The translations under genes were made by a program, and so were the position numbers. Below are positions 1 to 8,038 of a stretch of DNA of 64,000 nt, one piece after another. The notes beneath the pieces are model-generated. The model did not search any database. It had not been told where the DNA came from and was given only the letters and a program-made list of their open reading frames with translations. Location: NCBI GenBank assembly GCA_964407695.1, contig CAYOWQ010000002.1:62001-126000 (forward strand), in the 5' to 3' direction. The stretch's first letter is position 1, and each line of letters begins with the position of its first letter. Source of the DNA: CAYOWQ01 sp964407695. Its GTDB lineage: Bacteria > Planctomycetota > Phycisphaerae > Phycisphaerales > SM1A02.

Positions 1-1
1 C

Positions 2-556
2 CCAGGGGCGGCCGGGTTCAACCACGAGAGGCCGGCCCTGATCGTTCATGCGATGGAGCATGTTGGCGCTGAGCGGGACTGTGATCGGCCGGGCGGACCG
101 GGGTGCCCCGGGGGGCCCGGGGGGCCCGGCGGGCCCGGCGGGCCCGGGGGGCCGATGGCCGATGTGCATGCCCAGATGCATGAAGCACTTGCGGAGATGG
201 AATTGACCAGGGAGCAGTTGCAGTCCATTCACAAAACTCTCACCTCGCGAAAGGCGGAGATCGTCGCCGCGTTCGAGCCGCTGGAGGATGCCCACGCGGA
301 GTTGCATCACCTGATGCTGGCCGAGATGACCGATGCGAATGCGATTCGTGTCGCTGCGGCCGATGTCGGAACTGCACTGGGCGATGCCGCGGTTCTGCTG
401 GCCGAGGTGAAGGCGGAGATCGTGAAGAAGGCTGCGCTGAGCCCCGATCAGCAGCGTAAGCTTGCCGGTATCACGCCGGGTCCGGTGATTCATGCGATCA
501 TCGAGGCCCACCATCAGCACGTGCTCGAAGCAGAGGAGGCACCATCGCACCCATGA
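2..556 (+). CDS. His-rich helical periplasmic sensor-like protein (Spy/CpxP or CnrX-like), 5' partial
   Basis: The frame is open to the left window edge, so the true start and any signal peptide probably lie outside; an in-frame ATG at 53 and another at 155 are weaker alternatives. The visible protein has a tract of seven Gly-Gly-Pro-type triplets (bases 92-154), then about 130 residues predicted to be helical, including an L-T-x-x-Q stretch of the Spy/CpxP kind (LTREQLQSIHK) and a second L-S-x-x-Q stretch (LSPDQQRKL). The C-terminus is His-rich (HAIIEAHHQH), which would suit metal binding. It overlaps the sigma-factor gene by 4 bases (ATGA), so the two are probably translationally coupled. 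Family assignment rests on helix pattern and context only. A role as periplasmic metal or stress sensor is inferred. Confidence 0.6.
   Translation, partial: PGAAGFNHERPALIVHAMEHVGAERDCDRPGGPGCPGGPGGPGGPGGPGGPMADVHAQMHEALAEMELTREQLQSIHKTLTSRKAEIVAAFEPLEDAHAELHHLMLAEMTDANAIRVAAADVGTALGDAAVLLAEVKAEIVKKAALSPDQQRKLAGITPGPVIHAIIEAHHQHVLEAEEAPSHP
92..154 (+). repeat. Seven-unit 9-bp tandem repeat encoding Gly-Gly-Pro
   Basis: Seven consecutive 9-base units read GGn-GGn-CCn in the coding frame; one unit has Cys in place of the second Gly. Units contain the palindrome GGGCCC, so the tract is self-complementary and rich in G runs. It makes a collagen-like G-G-P spacer in the first gene and is a likely site of replication slippage and length variation. 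Confidence 0.85.
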
Positions 557-1212
557 TGATCGCCCCGGCGATCGCGAGTTCGACGGAGATGACGAACCGG
601 CTCAGGGCCCTGAGCCGGTTCGTGGTCGACAACGCTGACGCGTTGGATCGGCTGCTGCAGGCTGCACTGAGCCGGGACCATTCAGATCACGGTGTCGATG
701 AACGAGATCGCGCTGATGTGCGCGACACGCTGAACGGCGACCCTGATGCGTATGCCCGCGTGGTTCAACGATATCAGCAGGAACTTGCGGCTCGGCTGCG
801 GCGGTTCTCGCGCGACCGGTTGGTGCTGGAGGAACTGGTGCAGGAGACGTTTGTGCAGGGTTACATGAGCTTGTCGAAGTACCGCTTTGAGGGACCCCTG
901 CTGGCGTGGCTGCACGCCATCGGTGTTCGCGCGGGGTATCGGCACTGGCGGTCGAGCCGGTCTGGGCCCGCCGCGGCTGGACTCGATGAGGTTGCCGCAC
1001 ACGATCGACGAGATGGACCGGCGGAGCTTGAACGTGTGCTGGAGCAGCTGTCAGCGCGTGATCGAATCGTCCTGACCCTGCTCTATCTGGAGGATCGAAA
1101 CGTTCGCCAGACTGCAGCGCTGCTGGGGTGGAGTCAGACGATGGTAAAGGTGCAGGCCTACCGTGCCAGGCGCAGACTGCGAAGGATCATGGAGTCGGTG
1201 CTGCCGGAATGA
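553..1212 (+). CDS. ECF-type RNA polymerase sigma factor
   Basis: The 219-residue protein has the two regions of group 4 sigma factors. Sigma region 2 lies at about residues 64-135 (DPDAYARVVQRYQQEL, then LEELVQETFVQGYMSL and a W-L-x-x-I-x-x-x-x-x-x-R-x-W end). Region 4 lies at about 160-215, with L-S-A-R-D-R-I-V-L and a helix-turn-helix followed by VKVQAYRARRRLRR. An N-terminal extension of about 60 residues precedes region 2. ATG codons at 553 and 556 are both possible; 553 gives the 4-base overlap with the upstream gene. The next gene starts on the stop codon (ATGA at 1209). It should direct core polymerase to an envelope or metal-stress regulon; its own promoter is probably a target. The specific regulon cannot be read here. 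Confidence 0.9.
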   Translation: MMIAPAIASSTEMTNRLRALSRFVVDNADALDRLLQAALSRDHSDHGVDERDRADVRDTLNGDPDAYARVVQRYQQELAARLRRFSRDRLVLEELVQETFVQGYMSLSKYRFEGPLLAWLHAIGVRAGYRHWRSSRSGPAAAGLDEVAAHDRRDGPAELERVLEQLSARDRIVLTLLYLEDRNVRQTAALLGWSQTMVKVQAYRARRRLRRIMESVLPE

Positions 1213-1472
1213 AACGCATGGACGACATCTCGAGGCTCAAATCGCTTGGTGCGCAGGCTCCGCCGGCGCTTGAGATTGATGTGACCGCGGGCGTGATGCG
1301 ATCAATTCGACAGGTTTCATCGCAGCGCGACGATGATCGCGTGTTTCCAATCGCCGCGGTGATCGCGGCGGCAGCTGGAGTCTTCGCCGCCACGAGCGCA
1401 GCGCCCACGTGGTTTTCGACCTCCTACTCGTTTGCCGAATTCGGAGAAGCGATCAACCTGGTGCTGCGATGA
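1209..1472 (+). CDS. Small single-TM protein, candidate anti-sigma factor (CnrY-like)
   Basis: An 87-residue protein whose ATG overlaps the sigma-factor stop (ATGA) and whose stop overlaps the next start. It has a cytoplasmic-type N-terminal half of about 45 residues (MKRMDDISRLKSLG...), one hydrophobic segment at about 46-66 (FPIAAVIAAAAGVFAA) and a short exported tail. There is no HxxxCxxC zinc anti-sigma motif. Size, topology and location directly after an ECF sigma gene fit a CnrY-type membrane anti-sigma factor that would hold the sigma at the membrane until a periplasmic sensor releases it. No sequence family was recognised, so function is inferred from context. Confidence 0.65.
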   Translation: MKRMDDISRLKSLGAQAPPALEIDVTAGVMRSIRQVSSQRDDDRVFPIAAVIAAAAGVFAATSAAPTWFSTSYSFAEFGEAINLVLR

Positions 1473-1921
1473 CCCATGACTCCTCGCATCACCTGACGCC
1501 GCCAGGAGCACGACCACCGCGGCGGCGCCGAGTTCGGCAAGCGGTTCTTGCCATGTTGATCTTTTTCGGGGGTGCTGCGTGCGGCGCGGCCGCAGCCACA
1601 TTTCATTTCCACGAGTCGATTCGGCACGCGATGGATCACCCCGGATCGGTCTCCTTCCACATCGCCTCGCAATTGAAAGACATGCTCGGTCTGACCGATG
1701 AGCAGGCGGACCAGATCCACGAGATCATTCTTCGCCGACACAACGCGCTGATTGACATTCGTCGCGAGATTCAACCGCGACTTGAATCTGAACTGACCAT
1801 TCTCGAAAACGAAATTGCGGAGGTGCTCGACGAAGCGCAGCGCGTGAAGTGGCATGCCCATGCCGCGGCGATTCGCAGCCAATGGCTGCCGCCCATTCCC
1901 GAGCCCGCATCGGCGCCTTAG
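1469..1921 (+). CDS. Membrane-anchored periplasmic sensor-like protein (CnrX/Spy-like)
   Basis: A 150-residue protein: basic N-terminus (PPRRRRVRQ), one TM or uncleaved signal at about 25-45, then a His-rich stretch (FHFHESIRHAMDH) and a long helical hairpin with L-T-D-E-Q (LGLTDEQADQIHEI) like Spy, CpxP and CnrX family proteins. CnrX and relatives bind metal through His/Glu side chains and pass the signal to a CnrY anti-sigma. Translation is probably coupled to the preceding gene (ATGA at 1469). The gene order sensor, sigma, anti-sigma, sensor suggests a metal- or stress-sensing switch. The ligand is unknown and the family call is from pattern, not alignment. Confidence 0.65.
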   Translation: MTHDSSHHLTPPGARPPRRRRVRQAVLAMLIFFGGAACGAAAATFHFHESIRHAMDHPGSVSFHIASQLKDMLGLTDEQADQIHEIILRRHNALIDIRREIQPRLESELTILENEIAEVLDEAQRVKWHAHAAAIRSQWLPPIPEPASAP

Positions 1922-1954
1922 TCGGCGGGAGCCGGGCGAAGAAACTCCCCGGCA

Positions 1955-2323
1955 TCACTGACTCTGGAGGAAGTACACGAGGGCCCAGAAATGGAGGAGG
2001 AAAGACAGGCCGGCGATGATCACGGCCGCGAGGGCGGCAGTTCCGGAGCGGTCGTCTGCGCGGGCCCTGTTGTATCCGCGGACACCGAAGATGAACGCCA
2101 CCGGAGCCAGCACCAGGCCGCAGCAGGGGAAGACCGAGGCGATGGCGACGACAAGACTGCCGATCGCTGAGTTGGCTGTGGCCGGCTTTCCGCGCAAGGC
2201 CTGAATCGCCGTGGCGACGGGCAGGCTGCACTCGGGGCAGGCGCTGCCGACGGGTGTGCCCGCAAGGTCGTAGCCGCAGCCTCTGCAGAGCAGATTCGGC
2301 GAATTGACCGTGAAATGCGCCAT
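1955..2323 (-). CDS. Zinc-ribbon plus DUF4190-like small membrane protein
   Basis: The 122-residue protein starts at ATG 2323; upstream codons in the same frame extend to 2527 but would overlap the divergent neighbour and are not protein-like. The N-terminus has C-R-G-C-G-Y-D-L and C-P-E-C, the four-Cys ribbon common in planctomycete small proteins. Two hydrophobic hairpin segments follow at about 50-80 and 95-118, as in DUF4190 proteins. Role unknown; probably a membrane protein with a cytosolic zinc ribbon. It ends 33 bases from the end of the sigma operon, convergently. Confidence 0.75.
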   Translation of the reverse strand: MAHFTVNSPNLLCRGCGYDLAGTPVGSACPECSLPVATAIQALRGKPATANSAIGSLVVAIASVFPCCGLVLAPVAFIFGVRGYNRARADDRSGTAALAAVIIAGLSFLLHFWALVYFLQSQ

Positions 2324-2421
2324 CGAGGTACAGTCTATCGTCGTCCGCCACCGGACTACGCGATAGCAGCCAATCTCGGACGGGCCACCTGGGCGGGCTC
2401 CACGGTCCCGAAGCTGGTACG

Positions 2422-3066
2422 GTGAAGCATCCCGTGAGCAACACCACGACGAACTCGAATCAGGCGGGTGACTTCGAATGTGGATCCTCACCGAACTCGG
2501 CATCGACGGCCGCGAAACATCCCCCACCGATCTCCATTGAATTCAGGCGCCGGACCTCGGCGTCGCTGGCAGACATTGTCCGCGACATCTTGATCCCCGA
2601 AAACTGGACGACGTTCACCGGCTGGGGGCCCCTGCCCGGGATTCGCAGCGCAACGTTCGAGCATCAGACGCCGGAGGTCGCCGGGACAAGGGTTCGAGTG
2701 GTGACCGCCCGCGGTGACAGTTATGTCGAAACCATTACGCATTGGGAACCTGAGCATCGGCTTGTGATTCGGATGGACGGATTCGCCCGACCGCTCAATT
2801 GGCTGGCGAAGTGTTTTGTCGAAACATGGACGACCGAGGGCGACCTCGCGAATGATGGTCGGCACACCGTGATTCGTCGATTCGAGCTCTACCCCAGGCG
2901 AACCCTGGTGAGGCCGCTGCTGCGGGTGATCGGCCTGATGTTGAGGAAGGCCGCGGAGAGGCATTCTGCCGCGGTGTTGCCGAGTGCTGATGGGAATCAG
3001 GCGAAGCGGCACGCTGAAGCCGGTGCTGAGGATCAACGAGGCGCGTCGGACCAAGCCCCGCCCTGA
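2422..3066 (+). CDS. SRPBCC (polyketide cyclase/START-like) family protein
   Basis: A 214-residue cytosolic-type protein. Residues about 40-175 follow the SRPBCC layout: an IEFRRRTSA first strand, W-x-x-F-T-G-W-G-P-L-P-G-I (typical of SRPBCC proteins acting on a bound hydrophobic ligand), T-R-V-R-V-V-T strand, Y-V-E-T-I-T-x-W-E-P, and a C-terminal long helix (VRPLLRVIGLMLRKAAERH). No catalytic residue can be assigned. The first about 35 residues are low complexity, so the true start could be an internal codon. It diverges from the zinc-ribbon gene with 98 bases between starts. Ligand and pathway are unknown. Confidence 0.75.
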   Translation: MKHPVSNTTTNSNQAGDFECGSSPNSASTAAKHPPPISIEFRRRTSASLADIVRDILIPENWTTFTGWGPLPGIRSATFEHQTPEVAGTRVRVVTARGDSYVETITHWEPEHRLVIRMDGFARPLNWLAKCFVETWTTEGDLANDGRHTVIRRFELYPRRTLVRPLLRVIGLMLRKAAERHSAAVLPSADGNQAKRHAEAGAEDQRGASDQAPP

Positions 3067-3222
3067 TGATCCGGCGTGGGACGATTCGCTGATCGGAATC
3101 ATTCCGGGCTCGCTCCGGAGCGACGACAGTCGATCAGAGATGGCCGAAATGACCTGAGCAGACTCTCATCCGCTCAGATCGAGTGTTGCGAAAGACGACG
3201 CGTTCAGGGTCTTGGGAGCCAC

Positions 3223-3996
3223 TCAGGGGCAGCTGCCCCACGAGCCCATGACGATTCCGAGGTCAGTGCCATCAACGACGCCGTCGCGATTGATGTCGGC
3301 AGCGCAGTCACTGGGTACACATGGCCCCCAGGCGCCCATGACGATGCCGAGGTCAGCCCCGTCGATATCACCGTCGCCATCGAGATCACCCGCGCAACTG
3401 CCGACGAGGATGTGGCGCTCGAGGTGATACGGGCCGTTCAACGCATCCTCACCGGGAAGATGGGCTGAGACGACGAGCATGCCGAAGTCGAGAATCTCCA
3501 TCGAGATGCTCTCTCCTTCAAGATCGGTGGTCAGGTCGACCAACTCCTCACCGGCACAGATGGTCCACTCGACATCATCTTCCTGGCCGATGCATTCGAT
3601 GATGGCGGCGTTCAAGGTTAACGTGGAACCGACCGGAAACGTCACAGCCGATCCGTCAATGTCGACAAAGACCCAGCACGCGGGAATCTGAGGATAACAT
3701 TCACCCTGCGCAATGAGGCAGGAGCCTTCCGGAAGGTCGCATCCCCCGCCGCCGCCTACGTTGCAGGTCACGCCGCCTTCAATCCCGTTGGGTGTACACG
3801 CCATGCAGCAATGGCTGCAGCTTTCGCTGTACCACGTCGTCAGCATGAGCCCCTCCGGGCACAACAACGGCGGCGCGAAGCTGCAGATGTACGACGACTC
3901 GGCAGGCTCGCCGCATGTTTGCCCGTGCACCGGAACCGCACTCACCACGAACGTCGAACCAATGATCGCCAGACTTCCCCACATTTTGCTCAGCAT
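3223..3996 (-). CDS. Secreted Cys-rich protein with C-terminal dockerin-like pair
   Basis: The ATG at 3996 has a strong Shine-Dalgarno (GAGGAGA about 7 bases upstream), so the longer open frame to 4104 is rejected. The 257-residue product has a signal peptide (MWGSLAIIGSTFVVSAVPVHG) and a Cys-rich region at about 25-100 (SCSHCCMAC, GGGGCDLPEGSC). Two calcium-loop repeats close the protein (DLDGDGDIDGADLGIVMGAW and DINRDGVVDGTDLGIVMGSW), ending G-S-C-P. This is the planctomycete GC-type dockerin arrangement, probably used for surface attachment rather than for a cellulosome. Function of the middle region is not recognised. Confidence 0.85.
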   Translation of the reverse strand: MLSKMWGSLAIIGSTFVVSAVPVHGQTCGEPAESSYICSFAPPLLCPEGLMLTTWYSESCSHCCMACTPNGIEGGVTCNVGGGGGCDLPEGSCLIAQGECYPQIPACWVFVDIDGSAVTFPVGSTLTLNAAIIECIGQEDDVEWTICAGEELVDLTTDLEGESISMEILDFGMLVVSAHLPGEDALNGPYHLERHILVGSCAGDLDGDGDIDGADLGIVMGAWGPCVPSDCAADINRDGVVDGTDLGIVMGSWGSCP

Positions 3997-4156
3997 TTGT
4001 GTTCTCCTCGGAACATGGAAGATTGAAACGGCCCGACCCACAATGCCCGGACCCATCGTCGTTATCGTCGCGGCTCCTGAATCCTCATGAGAAAAGACCG
4101 GCACCGGGTTGGGCCGGATCCCTTGAAGGCCCGCAGTCCTTCCCTACACTGCGGCC

Positions 4157-4690
4157 ATGAACCCGCTGAAGACCTACGAGTATCTCTGCAAGGCCCGGGA
4201 GAAAGTCATCAGCGCGGTGGGCAGCGCGGGGGCGCCGGCGTGGGACCATCGATTTGAATTTGGCCTCGGCACGATCGGATCAACCCTGACCCACATCATG
4301 ATCTCAGAGTGGTACTACCTGGAGCGATTGCAGGAGCGGGATGTGCCGACGTATGACCAATGGCCGATCAAGTACGAGAGTCCGCCGGCGTTTGCGGAAG
4401 TGCAGTCGACGTGGGCCAGGCAGGCGGTGGAGGGACGCAGCGTGATCGCGGCGGAGCGGGACTGGTCGCGACCGATCACCTGGCTGAGTTTCCCGAACGA
4501 CCAAGGCAAGCGCTTTCACATCAAGGTGACGCCGAATGATCTGTTCACCCAGTTGGCGTTGCATGAAGTGCATCACCGGGCGCAGATCATGGTCATGCTC
4601 AAGCAGCTTGGCAGACCACCGGGGCAACCGCTCGAGGATCTTGATTACAACGCCATGATGTTCGAGCGGGTGCCTGCAGAAGAGTCCTGA
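4157..4690 (+). CDS. DinB family protein
   Basis: A 177-residue protein with the DinB four-helix metal-binding fold: an N-terminal helix (LKTYEYLCKAREKVI), T-L-T-H-I-M-I-S-E-W-Y-Y with the first His, and the C-terminal H-E-V-H-H-R-A-Q motif supplying the other His ligands. DinB-like proteins include metal-dependent thiol transferases (bacillithiol or mycothiol type) and many members without known function. It lies convergent with the SnoaL-like gene, with 35 bases between their ends. Length is usual for the family. Substrate unknown. Confidence 0.85.
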   Translation: MNPLKTYEYLCKAREKVISAVGSAGAPAWDHRFEFGLGTIGSTLTHIMISEWYYLERLQERDVPTYDQWPIKYESPPAFAEVQSTWARQAVEGRSVIAAERDWSRPITWLSFPNDQGKRFHIKVTPNDLFTQLALHEVHHRAQIMVMLKQLGRPPGQPLEDLDYNAMMFERVPAEES

Positions 4691-4725
4691 CCGGTGGTCG
4701 ATGTTCGGCCGCCCGGGGACCGGCG

Positions 4726-5181
4726 TCAGCCGCCACAGGAATAGAAGAACTTGCCCTCAGTAATCTTGCCGTTCTTCACGGTATAGAGGGCGGTCTCCGA
4801 CATCTGCATGCGCTGACCTGCCATGGGGCCTTCGCTGCAGGTGCAGTCGAGGGTCATGTCGCAGGTGAACTGATCGCCATTCACGAGCGGCTTGTTATAG
4901 GTGGCGCCATGGATGGTCGTGGTCTTGCCGAACTTCTCAGCCTTCTCGAGAAGATTCGTCTTGCCTTCGCTGATTCGAGGGCAGCCGGGCATCTCCATGG
5001 CTTCGACATGGCGGGAATTGTCGGCGTAGAGTTCCTTGATCGCGTCAATGTTCTTGCCGGCACGGCAAAGTTCGACGAAGCGATCAGCGACCTTCTGGGT
5101 GGCCTGGTGCTCGACGGAAGGGGCGGGCATGCAATAGCCGTGGTCGGCCTTGGAGGGAGCTGTGGTGGTTGAAGTAGTCAT
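4726..5181 (-). CDS. SnoaL-like / nuclear transport factor 2 fold protein
   Basis: The 151-residue protein starts at ATG 5181 (MTTSTTTAPSK). It has the SnoaL-like pattern: a helix (QKVADRFVELCRAGKNIDAIKELYADN), a conserved E-G-K turn and helix, then strands with D-x-F-x-x-x-M and a C-terminal Y-T-V-K-N-G-K-I-T-E-G-K-F-F-Y. Cysteines at the strand (CDMTLDCTC) and the C-terminal S-C-G-G are unusual. These folds serve as small-molecule isomerases, hydrolases or steroid-like ligand binders; no catalytic set is evident. A longer in-frame extension to 5268 lacks support. Confidence 0.75.
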   Translation of the reverse strand: MTTSTTTAPSKADHGYCMPAPSVEHQATQKVADRFVELCRAGKNIDAIKELYADNSRHVEAMEMPGCPRISEGKTNLLEKAEKFGKTTTIHGATYNKPLVNGDQFTCDMTLDCTCSEGPMAGQRMQMSETALYTVKNGKITEGKFFYSCGG

Positions 5182-5334
5182 GGCGAAGGGTAGCGCTCGC
5201 CAGACCCACACGACCCGAACAGAATGTGGCGATTCTGTGAAATTCCGCATGAACCTTTGCTCCACCATCCCGTCGTTCCGGGAACGCCTGACCGTGGGCG
5301 ACTCTCGCGGATCGTGCTACCATGACGCCCCCTC

Positions 5335-5407
5335 GCGCGCGTAGCTCAACGGATAGAGCATCGGTCTTCGGAACCGAGGGTTGGGGGTTCGAATCCCTCC
5401 GCGCGTG
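5335..5407 (+). tRNA. tRNA-Arg (anticodon TCG)
   Basis: A full cloverleaf is visible: acceptor stem 5335-5341 with 5400-5406 (first pair G-U), D arm GCTC/GAGC, anticodon stem TCGGT/ACCGA with loop CTTCGGA giving anticodon TCG (reads CGA), and T arm GGGGG-TTCGAAT-CCCTC with one G-U pair. Discriminator base is G5407 and CCA is not encoded. The ydbH-like gene begins only a few bases downstream. Confidence 0.95.
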
Positions 5408-5410
5408 CTT

Positions 5411-8038
5411 GTGCAACAGTCGGGCGCCCGACTCGACCCATCCCCCACTCCCGATCTCCCCGGGCCATCCATTGCCGGGGCGCCCGGGGCGGCATTGCCG
5501 CCTCGACGCAGAACCGGGCGATTTCGCCGTTTCCTCGGATTCCTTGGGATCCTGGTCCTCGCCGTCGCGGCCCTGTCTCCTTGGTGGTCGGTGGTTGCGG
5601 TTTCGTATCTCCTTCGGCGATCGCTTGAATCTTCGGGGTTCGGGCGGGCCCAGTTCGTGGTTGAGTCGGTGGGAATCGGCCATGCGACGCTGCGCGAGGC
5701 TTTGCTGGATCCGGCAATACCAGTGCGAGCCGGTCGGGTTGAGGCGCTATTCACCCCCTCCGGGCTCTGGCGTGGGAAAATCGACGAGATCAAGCTGATC
5801 GGGGTTGAGGCTGAGATAGCCCAGCGCAAGGGTGAGTGGGACCTCGGTCAATGGCCAACAATGGCCACGCGCGGTGCGGGGAGTGACGCGGAGAACCTTC
5901 CCGTCGGACTGATCGTGGTCGAGCATTCCACGGTCACGGTTGATCTGGAGGGATCAAGATTCGTCATCCCGTTCGATGCCTCCGTGAGCCAGGGTGCTGA
6001 CAAGAGTTTCGCCCTGCGGGGGTCTGCGGCGGTCCATGGCTATCCGGTGCTGTTTGACGCCCGGATCTCTCGTGAGCCTGAGATGTTGATCGACATTGCT
6101 CTATCGGCGGCAAAGCTTCACGAGCAAGGAATCGCGATCGAAGCGTTTGAGGATGAGGGGATCGGTGCCCGGCCGCTCGTTCAGGCCCTTGCCACACGAA
6201 CTGGCGACGGCTGGAGCCTTGAGGGAACGATTCAGCCCGCTCGGGTCACCGTTGCCGGCGCGACACCATTCTCAGCAACGGTTGAATCCATTTCCGCCAA
6301 TTTCACGCTGAACGACGGCAATGAGAATCTGTGGTCTCGCGTCGAGGGGGGCCTGCGTGCCGAGGTCAATGAGCTCGACATAGACGGTCGCGCGCTCGGC
6401 CATACCACCATGGACCTTCGCCTGGTTGACGATGCGGGTGGGTCGGCCACGCAGACCTTCATCGCTGGGACTGCCTCGGTCGAGAACGAGATCGGCACCG
6501 TTGAGTTGCGTGATGTGTGGATCGGCCCGTTTATGCCTCTCATGGACGGCGGGGAGTGGCATGGATCGATGATCGCGGCGGTTCACTCCCTTTCGCCAAG
6601 GATGGAAACGCAGGCCACGATCACCGCAACGATTCGACCGACCTCCGACGGCCGTGAGATCGAGGCGCGTGTCAACACTACCGGCATTGACGCCACCGGA
6701 ACGACGTGGGAGATCAAGGCGCCTTCGGCTGGATTCATGATGGATGGCCGGGTCGAAGAGGGTCGGTTTGCTGCGAACGGTCTGCTGGAATTTGCCGGCG
6801 CTTCTGTCGATGCCGACATCGGCGAATCCATCGCCCTGCGAGAGGTCTCCGCGAACATTCCCTTCCGTTTCGGATCGGCTGATGATGCCGTGTCAGCAGA
6901 CGGCCCATTGACGATCGAAGGGTTGTCCATCGGCGGAGTCGACCTTCCGGGGATCGTCGGCCGAGTTGAAGTGCACGACCAGGAGGCGTCCCTTGCCCTG
7001 GACTGGACGCCGTGGACATCGAATCCGTTGTCCGTGTCGGGCACGCTGAAGCTTGTTGACGGGTGGCCGGAAGGGTTTCTCGACGTGCACCTGGCACCAT
7101 CGACGCTCGCGGTGTCGTCATTGCCTGAAGGAATTCGATCGTTGATCGGCGGATTGGGCCAGGCCAACGTGCGGCTCGAGGGGGGTGTCCACATTGTTGA
7201 AGGACGCCTCCTGCCGGATCTTGAACTTCAGATTGACCGCGGCACATGGAACAATGACGAATTGGCGGCCCGACTTGAAGGTGTTTCGTTGAGCGCCCGC
7301 CTCGTGGAAGCGTGGCCGCCAAGGACCGCCGGGCCCGCACGACTTCGGATCGCCAGCGCCATGGTGGGTACCACCCCGATCAACGACGCCGAAATCAACT
7401 TTGGACTCGAGGGTGAACTGATTCGCGTTGAATCGATGCGATGGTCAATGGGACCATTGGGTCGATTCCGGGCGTCGACATTTCGGCTCGATCCGTCGGA
7501 CCCGAGAATTGAAACCGATCTGGACGTGGAGCAGGCAGACCTCAAGACCTGGTTCGCGTTTGTCGCGCCGGAGACACTTGCAGGTGAGGGTCGCTTTTAT
7601 GGACACGTCAGCGGAAGTTTCGATCCCAAGGCGGTGCAGCCGCTGGTGCTGACCGGTGGGTATCTCTATGCCACTCCCGACGGCGGCTGGATTCAGATCC
7701 GGGATCGCACGATCGCCGAGCAAGCGGTGGCGGGAATCGCCTTGACCGGGCCGTCTCCGGATGCCGTTGCCGACCTTCGCCGCCGCGTGACAGACGCCGT
7801 GAGCGACTTCTCATTTGACGTGCTGCGCGGAGACCTCGTGCCGGGATCAGACGGGATGACTCTGGAAGTGTTCTCTCGCGGCAAGGGCCGAAATCAGACG
7901 CCGGCAGTGCCGATTGGCGGCATTACGTTCCTTCTGAGGGAATACGATCAGATGATGTACGATCTATTCAGATTGAAGATGTCGACGAACCGCTCACTGA
8001 ACGATTCACTTCGAAAAATTCTTGGAGACCGCCCATGA
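5411..8038 (+). CDS. ydbH: YdbH-like AsmA-type intermembrane lipid-transport protein
   Basis: An approximately 875-residue protein, near the 879 of Escherichia coli YdbH. A basic segment (RRRTGRFRRF) and one TM helix (LGFLGILVLAVAALSPWW) near residues 30-60 anchor it in the inner membrane; the rest is a long beta-rich repeat region of the AsmA/TamB bridge class. The last about 200 residues carry the C-terminal domain named dicarboxylate transport in YdbH (around GGYLYATPDGGWIQI and LRREYD-like LREYDQMMYD). Start is uncertain: GTG 5411 lies just past the tRNA, and TTG 5495 has a GGGGCGG ahead. It is coupled by 4-base overlap to ynbE. YdbH-type proteins form a lipid conduit across the periplasm with YnbE and YdbL. 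Confidence 0.85.
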   Translation: MQQSGARLDPSPTPDLPGPSIAGAPGAALPPRRRTGRFRRFLGFLGILVLAVAALSPWWSVVAVSYLLRRSLESSGFGRAQFVVESVGIGHATLREALLDPAIPVRAGRVEALFTPSGLWRGKIDEIKLIGVEAEIAQRKGEWDLGQWPTMATRGAGSDAENLPVGLIVVEHSTVTVDLEGSRFVIPFDASVSQGADKSFALRGSAAVHGYPVLFDARISREPEMLIDIALSAAKLHEQGIAIEAFEDEGIGARPLVQALATRTGDGWSLEGTIQPARVTVAGATPFSATVESISANFTLNDGNENLWSRVEGGLRAEVNELDIDGRALGHTTMDLRLVDDAGGSATQTFIAGTASVENEIGTVELRDVWIGPFMPLMDGGEWHGSMIAAVHSLSPRMETQATITATIRPTSDGREIEARVNTTGIDATGTTWEIKAPSAGFMMDGRVEEGRFAANGLLEFAGASVDADIGESIALREVSANIPFRFGSADDAVSADGPLTIEGLSIGGVDLPGIVGRVEVHDQEASLALDWTPWTSNPLSVSGTLKLVDGWPEGFLDVHLAPSTLAVSSLPEGIRSLIGGLGQANVRLEGGVHIVEGRLLPDLELQIDRGTWNNDELAARLEGVSLSARLVEAWPPRTAGPARLRIASAMVGTTPINDAEINFGLEGELIRVESMRWSMGPLGRFRASTFRLDPSDPRIETDLDVEQADLKTWFAFVAPETLAGEGRFYGHVSGSFDPKAVQPLVLTGGYLYATPDGGWIQIRDRTIAEQAVAGIALTGPSPDAVADLRRRVTDAVSDFSFDVLRGDLVPGSDGMTLEVFSRGKGRNQTPAVPIGGITFLLREYDQMMYDLFRLKMSTNRSLNDSLRKILGDRP

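Noticed and set aside
92..154. CRISPR- or satellite-like array
   Set aside because: The 9-base units are within a coding frame and encode GGP; there are no spacers and only seven units.
2281..2527. Extended 5' end for the zinc-ribbon DUF4190 protein
   Set aside because: Codons upstream of ATG 2323 overlap the divergent SRPBCC gene and look like non-coding translation.
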